NCBI RefSeq assembly: GCF_001411475.1
Contig: NZ_LLWH01000068.1
Location: 1-59,089 of the forward strand
Reading direction: 5' to 3'
Source: Pseudomonas endophytica
GTDB lineage: Bacteria; Pseudomonadota; Gammaproteobacteria; Pseudomonadales; Pseudomonadaceae
DNA: 59,089 nucleotides
Positions 17,070 to 23,831 of this stretch are shown here, piece after piece (positions within the stretch are counted from its first letter, which is position 1; each line of letters begins with the position of its first letter). Made by a program: the position numbers and the translations under genes. The notes below the pieces were generated by a model, which was not told the origin of the DNA, did not search any database, and worked only from the letters and a program-made list of their open reading frames with translations.

Positions 17070-17345
17070 TGGGCGTAACTCCTGTCTGTAAGGAGCTGCC
17101 ACAGTTCGCCGCGAAACGAATAAGGGTGGCAGCCATGTGCGGGTTCGCGGACCGGGCAACAGGACCCCGGCAGACCCGAAGGTCTCCCACACACAGCCGC
17201 CATAACAAATTAACGGGCACAAAAAAGCGCCAGATATCGAAATGGTGGCGCCTGTGCGCCTGTATATGCTCGAACCGCGACGTCCGGTCGCTGAATAGGC
17301 AGCGACCGCGGAAGAGTAACGCTCCCCGTTGAAAAGGGCAATCTT
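17070..17345 (-). ncRNA. P4 CI/P1 C4-like antisense leader upstream of DUF3077
   Basis: This leader has the same architecture and much sequence in common with 31525-31800. In transcript order it holds: seqA (ACAGG at 17263-17259), an antiterminator GGCGC/GCGCC hairpin, an intrinsic terminator (stem GCGCCA/TGGCGC then six T), a conserved block ATGGCGGCTGTGTGTGGGAG followed by ACCTTCGGGTCTGCCGG, seqB TCCTGTTG (17164-17157), a GCTGCCAC/GTGGCAGC stem, and seqC GACAGGA (17086-17080) over the ribosome-binding site. SeqB pairs with seqC by 6 bp and with seqA by 5 bp. Known C4-type RNAs repress phage genes this way. Here the target is a chromosomal DUF3077 gene. Confidence 0.65.
17221..17251 (-). terminator. 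Attenuator inside the DUF3077 leader
   Basis: On the minus strand GCGCCA and TGGCGC form a stem followed by six T. The 5' arm can instead pair with GGCGC at 17260-17256, giving two mutually exclusive hairpins, as expected of a transcription attenuator. Confidence 0.65.
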
Positions 17346-17366
17346 GCGGGAGAGGCACAGGCCATC

Positions 17367-17475
17367 TGTTGGAGCGAGCTTGCCTCGCGATCTTTTGATC
17401 TTAAGTGGGCAGATGGTTATGAAACCGCTACACCGCCGATCGCAGCTTTCGCGTCTCGGCAGCGGCTACAGGATG
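17367..17475. repeat. Pseudomonas REP-like sequences
   Basis: TGTTGGAGCGAGCTTGCCTC followed by GCGATC (17367-17391) is close to the common Pseudomonas REP of the form TGTAGGAGCGAGCTTGCTCG. A second, inverted and more degenerate copy ends with CAGCGGCTACAGG near 17461-17472. Together they form an old REP doublet between the leader promoter region and the terminator. Confidence 0.55.
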
Positions 17476-17499
17476 CGCCGTACCACTTTTCTACAGGCG

Positions 17500-17533
17500 A
17501 AAAAAAAGACCTTGAATTTCAAGGTCTTTTTTT
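17500..17533. terminator. Strong bidirectional terminator beside attL
   Basis: AAAAAAAGACCTTG and CAAGGTCTTTTTTT form a 14-bp perfect inverted repeat around AATTT. A and T runs on both sides let it act in either direction. Before integration it would have lain just past the 3' end of tRNA-Leu and served as its terminator. Confidence 0.85.
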
Positions 17534-17536
17534 AAG

Positions 17537-17557
17537 ATGGTGCCCGAGGGAGACTCG
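17537..17557. other. attL site
   Basis: ATGGTGCCC followed by GAGGGAGACTCG repeats the tRNA-Leu 3' end at attR with one C fewer. The left flank (terminator, DUF3077) is host DNA and the right flank is element DNA. The exact crossover inside the repeat cannot be fixed. Confidence 0.85.
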
Positions 17558-17600
17558 TGTGTTCTATATAAACCGTGGCTTGCGGCAAGATTGTGCAGTT

Positions 17601-17622
17601 AGGGATACAGGTAGGGATACAG
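17601..17622. promoter_or_regulatory. Putative integrase arm-type sites, left end
   Basis: Two direct copies of AGGGATACAG start at 17601 and 17613, 44-65 bp inside attL. The same GGGATACA word recurs next to attR and the int start. Short repeats at this distance from the core are typical of tyrosine-integrase arm sites. Confidence 0.55.
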
Positions 17623-17649
17623 CGTCAAGGCTGCTTGCTTTCTTTTTGA

Positions 17650-18633
17650 TCACGTCGACTCAGCCGGTGACTTAGCAGGGCCGAGAACAAAAGCTATTTG
17701 CCTCAGGTCTTTTACCTTCAGGTCGATCCCTTTGCCCTTCGGATTTTCTTCAAGTAACCCAAGCGAATACAGAGTTACGTATCTTACTTCGTCTGCTTGA
17801 ATTACTAACTCCTTCAGATACCGCCGATAGCGATAAGTGCTCATCTGCTTCGCGGGGACATAAAGAGATACACGTTGATCCGCTAAGGTGTCATAGAAGG
17901 TGAAGCTAAATCCTTCTCCGTAACGCTTTATGGTGCCACCACCGAACAGGACACAGCCGTTATCACCTAGGCTTGTCGCTGCACCAATGTGACGGAAGTA
18001 CGAGCGAAGAGGTACGACACCATATCCCGACACCTGCAAAGTCAGGAGGTTGAACTGATCCTTGGACAGTTCAGCTTTGGCGGTTCTATAACTCTCGACC
18101 AACCTTTCCAGATCTGTTGTTTTCGTGGGGGCTCGGCGTCTGTCGCTCGGCTCTGCGTTGGTTCTACGCACTCCGGTTCCGTGGCCATCACCATCTATCT
18201 CATCACCGCCACTACCGCGATGCTCACCGCCGCGCGTTTTCTCTTTCAGGCTTGGATCAAAAATGTCGATGTAATCATCTAGCTTACGTTTGGCCTTTCG
18301 AAGGGCTGCTTGTTCTTCCGTCTCTCCTGGACGGCTTTTGTCTTGGTCACTGCTTGAATCATGCTCGATCCACTCACAATCGGAGCAGTGCTCATCTTTC
18401 GGGTTCGCACGAAAATGCGCGGTCTGCAGCTGCGTGGTTTCTTGCGGGTTCACATCGTAGTTCACACCCGTGATCTTGGCCTTAAGCTCTCTGCACTCTT
18501 CATTTGTGCAAAGGAACGTGAACCTCTCGCGTGGTGGTTCAAGGGAAAGGTACTCCCGCCGGGCAGCGACAATCGACATTTCCCTGTCGAGCTCGACACA
18601 GTAAGCGCGTGTTATGCGTTTGTTCGTTTTCAT
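17650..18633 (-). CDS. Hypothetical protein with N-terminal cysteine cluster
   Basis: I do not recognise this 327-residue protein, the first gene inside attL. The first 90 residues hold paired cysteines (FTFLCTNEECRELKAKI near residues 38-54, DEHCSDCEWIEH near 80-91) and AHFRANP between them. This looks like a zinc-ribbon and is somewhat like the N-terminus of CoiA-type proteins. Residues 95-170 are charged and glycine-rich, probably a linker. Residues 175-315 form a globular part with VSGYGVVPLRSYFRHIGAAT and FYDTLADQRVSLYVPAKQMS. A nucleic-acid-binding role is plausible. It converges on attL and is transcribed away from the origin-like region. Confidence 0.7.
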   Translation of the reverse strand: MKTNKRITRAYCVELDREMSIVAARREYLSLEPPRERFTFLCTNEECRELKAKITGVNYDVNPQETTQLQTAHFRANPKDEHCSDCEWIEHDSSSDQDKSRPGETEEQAALRKAKRKLDDYIDIFDPSLKEKTRGGEHRGSGGDEIDGDGHGTGVRRTNAEPSDRRRAPTKTTDLERLVESYRTAKAELSKDQFNLLTLQVSGYGVVPLRSYFRHIGAATSLGDNGCVLFGGGTIKRYGEGFSFTFYDTLADQRVSLYVPAKQMSTYRYRRYLKELVIQADEVRYVTLYSLGLLEENPKGKGIDLKVKDLRQIAFVLGPAKSPAEST

Positions 18634-18810
18634 CCTGGTGACATTCCTTGAGCCGCTTGTCGTTGGTTCAACATCCTTTGGCCTAGTGGTGAGGCTAACG
18701 TAGGGTGAGGCGAAGCGCTAGAGCGGCCGGGCTGCTGCAAGTAGGCGGGGCCCCTGAGGATTTTCGATGCACACGGGGCAGGAAACCCGCGGGATTACGT
18801 TAGTGGATGG

Positions 18811-19045
18811 GTTCACAGCTTAGTTAACTGGTGAACTGGGTGAACTGCAGTTCACCTGTGCATATGCACTATGGATTTGGAACTGCCAGACCCTCAGTGG
18901 GGCGCGCGTGTCGGTAGGGTGAAAGGTTGTGGAGTGAAGGGGAGGTGGCCATCGGGTCTGAAGTGGTCACGGGCTGTGTTGTCGATACTGAACAGATTGC
19001 CGAGTCAACTGGGTCAACCAGTCAAGTGTGGTCAACCAACTCTGG
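18811..19045. other. Origin-like iteron cluster (GGTGAACTG family)
   Basis: Around 18829-18857 there are two direct GGTGAACTG units and one inverted CAGTTCACC, forming GGTGAACTGGGTGAACTGCA then GTTCACC. GTTCAC also occurs at 18811. Related GTCAACTG/GGTCAACCA words lie at 19005-19038. Phage P4 alpha primase binds GGTGAACAG(A/T) iterons at ori and crr, so these resemble the binding sites of the related primase-helicase encoded here. A TGTGCATAT near-DnaA-box lies at 18857-18865. No gene is seen in 18634-19601. Confidence 0.5.
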
Positions 19046-19200
19046 AACCCAGCCACTAACGATTTCGTGCGGGTTTCCTGCCCCGTACTTAGCAATAAGT
19101 CCCAGGGGCCCCAGTGCATTTGACGCGCAGGGAAGTGCTCCCGCTCCTATCGCTGAAGGCTCCACCAATCATGGGGTTAGGGGATGTTCTCTAGAAAGCT

Positions 19201-19330
19201 ATGTTACGAGTGTTACAGGTGTTACGAATAATTATAAGTTCATGATTTTAAAGGGTTTATATGATTGTTGCATCGTTCGGAGTAGCACTCTTAGGGAAGT
19301 GTTACAAGAATTGCGGGTGTTACACGTGAC
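19201..19330. repeat. GTTAC iterons with AT-rich stretch, left copy
   Basis: GTTAC words occur in ATGTTACGAGTGTTACAGGT and GTGTTACGAATAA (19202-19231), then GTGTTACAAG and GTGTTACACGTGAC (19299-19330). An AT-rich segment, 19225-19260, follows the second cluster. The same words with the same AT-rich follow-on occur at 33560-33690 near int. This could be the replication origin or its second required site. Confidence 0.5.
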
Positions 19331-19477
19331 GTCCTCTAGGAATGATCGCTATCGACCCAAGCTTGAAGTTGGCTTGAGGCAGCAATCGGCCAAAGCGGAC
19401 ACTTTTCGCTGGATAAAACACTCACTTGGAGTCCGCCTAGCCCCGTCCCTGCCCTGCATCGAGATTTGGCTGCGGCT

Positions 19478-19486
19478 TGTGCATAA
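19478..19486 (-). promoter_or_regulatory. DnaA box
   Basis: The minus strand reads TTATGCACA, a full match to TTATNCACA. Being between the iteron clusters and the first gene to the right, it supports an origin in this non-coding kilobase. A single 9-mer can occur by chance. Confidence 0.45.
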
Positions 19487-19601
19487 CCCTGCGATGGTGA
19501 AATATCACCGATTATCACGGTTCATCACTAAACCATCAGTGGTGCTGTTTTTTTCGCTTGTTAGGCTGACTCCTCTACTCACAGAGGTAAGGAGCACCAC
19601 C

Positions 19602-19745
19602 ATGACCAAGCAGAATGATGACAAATCAAACGCCCACAACAGTAACCCTGGTAGCAAGGGCACCAACAAAACCTGGGACAAAAACCACGGTAATACAGGC
19701 TGGCTAAAGAACCCTGAAAACCCACGTAATCAGGGGAAAAAATAG
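19602..19745 (+). CDS. Small Asn/Lys/Gly-rich protein (47 aa)
   Basis: A strong AAGGAG site lies 8 bases before the ATG, and a perfect intrinsic terminator starts 10 bases after the stop, so this short gene has its own transcription unit. The 47 residues are polar and low in hydrophobics (SNAHNSNPGSKGTNKTWDKN is typical), with no membrane segment. It is probably disordered. I do not recognise a family with confidence. It is followed by an HTH protein gene on the same strand. Confidence 0.65.
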   Translation: MTKQNDDKSNAHNSNPGSKGTNKTWDKNHGNTGWLKNPENPRNQGKK

Positions 19746-19754
19746 TTATGTGTT

Positions 19755-19782
19755 AAGGGGAGCTCCGCTCCCCTCTTTTTGG
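19755..19782 (+). terminator. Intrinsic terminator after the 47-aa gene
   Basis: GGGGAG and CTCCCC pair across a CTCCG loop, followed by TCTTTTT. It lies just before the HTH gene, so that gene may depend on read-through. Confidence 0.85.
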
Positions 19783-19789
19783 GGGAAAC

Positions 19790-20461
19790 ATGGAAGATCA
19801 GGCCGAGAGGGATAAAGGAAAAAATGCGAGAAAAAAGCCTTTCAAGCTGACGCGACAGCTGATACGTCTCGCGCTCAATAATGGCTGGACGCAGAGTGAA
19901 ATTGCAGAAAAGTGTCGTACCCAGCAGTCCACTGTCAGTGCCTGGAGCAAGGGGGTCAAGTACGCGACTGAAACGCAGTTAATGCCGCTGCTCGAGCTCT
20001 TCGGGCATAAGTTAAGAAGAAATACATTCCGTGTGTATTGGGCACTCGACTCGACCACGCAAGCAAAGACATTCTTTCGGGTTGAAGGGAAGGTGGTGTT
20101 TACCGAGGTGGTGTTTGACCTTAAAGAGTCCCACGGAAAGGCAATCCAAAAATTACCTGTATTGAAATTGGTCGTTCACCATCAAGGCGCCGATAGGTTC
20201 AGAGTTGTGCTTCAGAACCGAGTTGTATTCAATTCACCTAGCCAGCTCGCTGTAAGCAATACAGAGGATGCGCTGTGGTCATCAGCAGTATTGGATCAAC
20301 TGAATAGCGTTGAACTCATTGATTGGATTGATGGCCTCGCCCATGACCTTAGTGAAAAGTACAAATGCTTTGGGCTCACACTGCCATTTTTGCTTCGGCA
20401 GGCGCTGTTGAATCATGGCTTTCCTGTGGACGGTGTTGTTGAGTACCCGGCTGTCTGGTAG
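19790..20461 (+). CDS. Helix-turn-helix protein with uncharacterised C-terminal domain
   Basis: The 223-residue protein has a Cro/CI-like HTH near residues 20-50 (LIRLALNNGWTQSEIAEKCR, then TQQSTVSAWSKGVKYAT). The rest, residues 75-223, is alpha/beta in appearance (FFRVEGKVVFTEVVFDL, LPVLKLVVHHQGADRFRVVL) and matches no family I know. The ATG has GGGGGA upstream. It precedes a probable structured RNA and the dGTPase-nucleotidyltransferase pair. It may regulate the 47-residue gene, the RNA or the cargo. The long non-HTH part suggests more than simple repression, perhaps ligand or nucleic-acid sensing. Confidence 0.7.
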   Translation: MEDQAERDKGKNARKKPFKLTRQLIRLALNNGWTQSEIAEKCRTQQSTVSAWSKGVKYATETQLMPLLELFGHKLRRNTFRVYWALDSTTQAKTFFRVEGKVVFTEVVFDLKESHGKAIQKLPVLKLVVHHQGADRFRVVLQNRVVFNSPSQLAVSNTEDALWSSAVLDQLNSVELIDWIDGLAHDLSEKYKCFGLTLPFLLRQALLNHGFPVDGVVEYPAVW

Positions 20462-20474
20462 GTTGATTGAACCT

Positions 20475-20722
20475 CAATAGGAACGAGGGCGCCTTAAAGC
20501 CCTCACTGCGGTATATCCGCGTTGGCCTGTACACCCTTCGAGGTTAGCCCCGTGAAAAGCCTGTTGCTTTCACTGCGCGATTCAGGCCGTTTTAGGATGG
20601 TTGATTGCGGCCTTTGAAGGCTAGGCGAAAGGGAGACTGATTAGCCGAAACGCCATCAACCTAAAGGGTATGGGGTGGGATGAACCCCAAGCCGCCAGTC
20701 TCTGGCCGCTTGGGGTTTTTTA
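20475..20722 (+). ncRNA. Candidate structured RNA with own terminator
   Basis: Non-coding DNA with several consecutive perfect stems: GAGGGC/GCCCTC (20485-20504), GCGG/CCGC (20508-20520), GTGAAA/TTTCAC with GC/GC inside (20552-20573), AGGCCG/CGGCCT (20584-20613), and GGCTA/TAGCC (20619-20646). GGTTGAT in the fourth loop (20599-20605) can pair with ATCAACC (20655-20661), a pseudoknot-like contact; an alternative GGTTGAT partner lies at 20461. The array ends with a very strong terminator at 20684-20722 (ACCCCAAGC/GCTTGGGGT then T6). No open reading frame of note crosses it. Confidence 0.5.
20684..20722 (+). terminator. Strong intrinsic terminator
   Basis: ACCCCAAGC pairs with GCTTGGGGT, with an inner CCAG/CTGG stem, followed by TTTTTT. 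It ends the candidate RNA and separates the HTH gene from the dGTPase-like gene. Confidence 0.85.
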
Positions 20723-20966
20723 GGTCTATCCGGCACTATTTGCCCAATTGAATCGACTCTATTTTTGTAGGCACATTGAATAACTGCTTTTGGCCGTTAG
20801 CTACCCTCCACTACCGGTAGCCATGGGTTGACTGTTACCGGTGACGACAGGCCGAAACCGGCCATGTCGAGACATTCGTGGCAGGCATAAAATCGCCAGT
20901 GTGACAGGCTTCGGTTGCTGATCCCTGCCCTGAAAAATGGCGAGCGTATCGGAGTTGCACACAATC

Positions 20967-21097
20967 TGTCGCAGAGCCACACCTATTGCATTTCATGTCG
21001 CAGAAAATTGAGCGCCTGCGACAGACTCACGCGACATCGTAAAACTTTATCCAGCGGTGCGAGCGAATCGTCGCATAACTTAGGAGTAGAGCGACGA
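20967..21097. repeat. TGTCGCA repeat cluster upstream of the dGTPase-like gene
   Basis: TGTCGCA occurs at 20967 and 20996, its inverse TGCGACA at 21017, GCGACA at 21031, GTCGCA at 21070 and GCGACG at 21091. Five to six copies in 130 bp, in both orientations, suggest an operator or protein-binding array. In the wider gap 20723-21301 two near-palindromes around ACCGGT also occur (20811-20820 and 20834-20845). No gene is convincing there. Confidence 0.4.
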
Positions 21098-21301
21098 ACC
21101 AGTTTGGAGCGAAGAGCTGCTATCGACCAAAAAACGGGAAGATATGCTATAAAAATCTACACTCAATTTATGCTCGAAATAGGAAGGGCGGTCGCCCTCG
21201 CGCTTCAGCTTGTCGGTTAGGGTATCTGCGCGCTTGGCTGGGGGGCTCAGTATGGTAATGTTCGCCGCAATCCTGACCGTAGCCTTCTGGAAAAAGTATC
21301 C

Positions 21302-22807
21302 ATGGAAGAAAAACCAGTAACCCCAAGCATTTGGTCCGAATCTCGCCGTCCTCGCACACATTCCGCAGTGGCTGACGGAGTGGCTAAAGAGACCACTGAG
21401 CAAGGGCTTATGGGCGATTCATCCAGCCTTAGCGCGGTCACACATCGTTCGGTGTTTCAGCAAGACTATGATCGTTTGCTTTTCTCCACTCCGGTTCGTC
21501 GCTTGGCTGATAAAACTCAGGTTTGGCCCATGGAAGAGAATGATGGAGTGCGTACTCGTTTAACGCATTCCCATGAGGTTTCCAACCTAGCACGCTCGAT
21601 TGGCGCTCGCGCGTACAAGGGCGCTCGTGACGCTTTCAGGCAGAATGGCTGTGGTGACGATAGTCTCGCTGAGTTGATTAACCCTCTGCTGCTGTCGATA
21701 GGTCTTGGACACGATTTAGGTAACCCTCCGTTTGGGCACCAAGGTGAGGTTGCTATTGGTCGCTGGTTTGAGCAACGCAAAGACTGGATTTTTACTAAAC
21801 TCAAGAAGGATGAGGATCTTCTGGAAGCTCCAATTCCAGAGGAGTACTGGCCTGAGTTTGTTGAGTTTGATGGAAATCCACAAAGCCTTCGTCTATTAAC
21901 CAGACTTCAGACACATATTGACGGACTTGGTCTTGACTTGTCTGCTGCGACTTTGGCCGCGGGACTGAAATATCCTGTAAGTTACTTAAACAGAGATAAA
22001 GATGATCCAGTTAGAAAAAAAGGTGGTTATTTCGAGTCGGAAAAAGACTTGGTTGACTGGATTAGAAAACAGACCGGGTTGGAGGAAGGGCAGCGTCATC
22101 CGCTGACTTGGATTATGGAGGCGTGTGACGATATCGCTTACTCCGTCTTGGATGTTGATGATGTCCTCAAAAAAGGGATTATGTCTCCAGATGATGTGCT
22201 CGTTATACTTCGCCAAAAATTTAGAATCGATGGCGTGATTGGTAAAATTCAAGAGAAATTTAGAGATATTGAGTCCCGTCTGTTTTCTCCGGAAATTCAA
22301 CGCGATATTAAGATTGAGTATCTACGAGCTTACCTTATAGAAAGTTTGATTGGACACGCGAGCAAAACATTTGTAGAAAATGTGCCTGCAATCTTTGGTT
22401 TTAAGTCAATAAAACCTTTGATGGATGACAGTCGGCTTTGCGATGAACTGAAGAAAATTGCGCAGCAAAATGCTTTCAATCATTCATCTGTACTGCGTAT
22501 GGAGGCCTTAGGTTCACAGGCCATCGATGGTTTGATGACTGTGCTATGGGAGGCTATCTCATGTCGTAAAAATTTTGATGAAATTCGATCAAAGCGAATG
22601 GGGGCTCGTGCTAAGTATGTATTCTCGTTGATAAGTCCAAACTATATTGAGCAAGCTGACAAGTGTATAAGTTCATCAACGGTCGCTTCGGTGTTGCGCT
22701 ATCGTGAGCTTCGTCTGCTTACAGATATGGTGTCAGGAATGACTGATACTTTTGCCATGCGTCTCTGGAAAGATATTGAGGTTATGCCTGATGTCAATTG
22801 CGCCTAA
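21302..22807 (+). CDS. HD-domain dNTP triphosphohydrolase (dGTPase-like)
   Basis: The 501-residue protein is a deoxynucleotide triphosphohydrolase that converts dNTPs, typically dGTP, to nucleoside and triphosphate. Family marks are clear: RSVFQQDYDRLLFSTPVRRL (49-68), KTQVWPMEENDGVRTRLTHS (71-90, metal-binding histidine), GLGHDLGNPPFGHQGE (135-149, the HD pair) and MEACDDIAYSVLDVDD (272-287). Length is normal. It is not next to any dNTP metabolism gene but sits in an island, and dGTPases of this kind are known antiphage effectors that drain dNTPs. The ATG at 21302 has only a weak ribosome site. It overlaps the next gene by 17 bp. Confidence 0.88.
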   Translation: MEEKPVTPSIWSESRRPRTHSAVADGVAKETTEQGLMGDSSSLSAVTHRSVFQQDYDRLLFSTPVRRLADKTQVWPMEENDGVRTRLTHSHEVSNLARSIGARAYKGARDAFRQNGCGDDSLAELINPLLLSIGLGHDLGNPPFGHQGEVAIGRWFEQRKDWIFTKLKKDEDLLEAPIPEEYWPEFVEFDGNPQSLRLLTRLQTHIDGLGLDLSAATLAAGLKYPVSYLNRDKDDPVRKKGGYFESEKDLVDWIRKQTGLEEGQRHPLTWIMEACDDIAYSVLDVDDVLKKGIMSPDDVLVILRQKFRIDGVIGKIQEKFRDIESRLFSPEIQRDIKIEYLRAYLIESLIGHASKTFVENVPAIFGFKSIKPLMDDSRLCDELKKIAQQNAFNHSSVLRMEALGSQAIDGLMTVLWEAISCRKNFDEIRSKRMGARAKYVFSLISPNYIEQADKCISSSTVASVLRYRELRLLTDMVSGMTDTFAMRLWKDIEVMPDVNCA

Positions 22808-23552
22808 TAAGTCAGCTTTAAAGCGCCGATTGGATCGATATCTTTGGGCCAACAGGTCTGGAGAGATGGAGGCTTTGCAGGCCGTTTTGAAGTCTAACTT
22901 TCGGTCCTTTGATCGAGTCGCGGTCATCGGGGGGCTAGTCCGTGATTTTGCTCGCGAGGGGCGAACAGGTTTTAGATCTGACGTAGATCTAGTGATTCAC
23001 GACTCTAAAGAGGAAGTAGCGCTTTTGGCTGAAAAGCTTAGGGCGACGCCTAATCGATTTGGAGGCTACGGATATAAGAGTGGGCCTTGGAAAATTGACT
23101 TTTGGGCTCTAGAAACTACGTGGGCAAAAAAGCATGTACCCATGCAAACACTGGAAGATGTTTTACTTGGTACATTCTTTGATTGGGATGCGGTTGCGTA
23201 TGACTTGTGGGAAAGAAAGTTGATATGTCATGATGACTACCTTGAGCGCTTAAGAACTAAAACGCTTGAAATTAACTTGCGGCCTAACCCATCCCCTATG
23301 GGGAATCTTGTTCGAGCCATTCGAAGATTGGTTTTATGGCAGTTAGTTCCTGGTGAGCGATTAATGTGCTTTATTAATGAGTACTTAGATGAAGAGGCTC
23401 TTCGCTATATGCAAAAAAAAGAAGAAGAGCTATTTTCTTATTGTGTTTCGTCTCGCTGGAAGACTGTTGAGGAGGCTAAATTCTACTTATTTCAGGAGAG
23501 GGGGTCTGATGATCTTCAACTTGATCTTTTTCAAATAAAACATCAACGCTAA
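22791..23552 (+). CDS. Nucleotidyltransferase-fold protein (polyA-polymerase/CCA-adding head)
   Basis: The 253-residue protein has the class II nucleotidyltransferase signature: VIGGLVRDF at residues 45-53 and SDVDLVI at 63-69, the two metal-binding aspartates. KIDFWALETTW near 98-108 may hold the third acidic residue. CCA-adding enzymes have over 400 residues, so this is a head domain with a helical tail only (LVRAIRRLVLWQLVPGERLM near 164-183). It overlaps the dGTPase-like gene, so both products are made together. It could add nucleotides to an RNA, or modify or control its partner; neither is shown. ATG 22791 is preferred because 22752 lies deeper inside the upstream gene. Confidence 0.78.
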   Translation: MSIAPNKSALKRRLDRYLWANRSGEMEALQAVLKSNFRSFDRVAVIGGLVRDFAREGRTGFRSDVDLVIHDSKEEVALLAEKLRATPNRFGGYGYKSGPWKIDFWALETTWAKKHVPMQTLEDVLLGTFFDWDAVAYDLWERKLICHDDYLERLRTKTLEINLRPNPSPMGNLVRAIRRLVLWQLVPGERLMCFINEYLDEEALRYMQKKEEELFSYCVSSRWKTVEEAKFYLFQERGSDDLQLDLFQIKHQR

Positions 23553-23618
23553 AATGTAAGATAGCTGCTGGTTTGATGGCTTTAACTTCTTCCTGGTAGC
23601 GCCTGACGGTTTAAAAAA

Positions 23619-23645
23619 TACCCCGGCAAAGCGTGGGTTTTTATT
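23619..23645 (+). terminator. Probable terminator after the nucleotidyltransferase gene
   Basis: CCCCGGC, AAA and GCGTGGG form an imperfect stem followed by TTTTTATTT. It is about 65 bp past the stop codon. The mismatched stem lowers confidence. Confidence 0.45.
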
Positions 23646-23727
23646 TCTATGTCCATGTGTTTATTCTGGTTGCAAGCAGCCATAAATGATCGCCGCTATC
23701 GGCCACAGTGGCTAGGCGTGCAGAGCG

Positions 23728-23781
23728 ATCAGGGTGAGACCATGAACTGTGAGGTCTTAACAACTTGGTATGCACCCTGAT
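23728..23781. other. Nested inverted repeats between two cargo operons
   Basis: ATCAGGGTG and CACCCTGAT, a perfect 9-bp inverted repeat, enclose a second stem AGACC/GGTCT. The structure lies between convergent operons and has no T-tract, so it may be a small RNA, a protein site or an mRNA end-protecting hairpin. Confidence 0.4.
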
Positions 23782-23831
23782 ATTTCGGTGAGAGAAAGCT
23801 AACTGCGTCTTAGTTTATCAGCTGTTAATCT

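Noticed and set aside
17070..17222. N-terminal extension of the DUF3077 gene
   Set aside because: The stretch is the structured leader. The real start at 17069 has a proper AGGAG site. The conserved peptide-like similarity to the other leader comes from RNA conservation.
20461..20722. A retron msr-msd RNA
   Set aside because: No reverse transcriptase gene lies nearby, and I do not see the inverted repeats that flank msr-msd units.
20797..20982. A 61-codon minus-strand gene
   Set aside because: It lacks a family, has no good ribosome site, and lies over palindromes and repeats.
21080..21403. A 107-codon minus-strand gene overlapping the dGTPase start
   Set aside because: Poor composition and no ribosome site. 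The plus-strand frame has strong family support.
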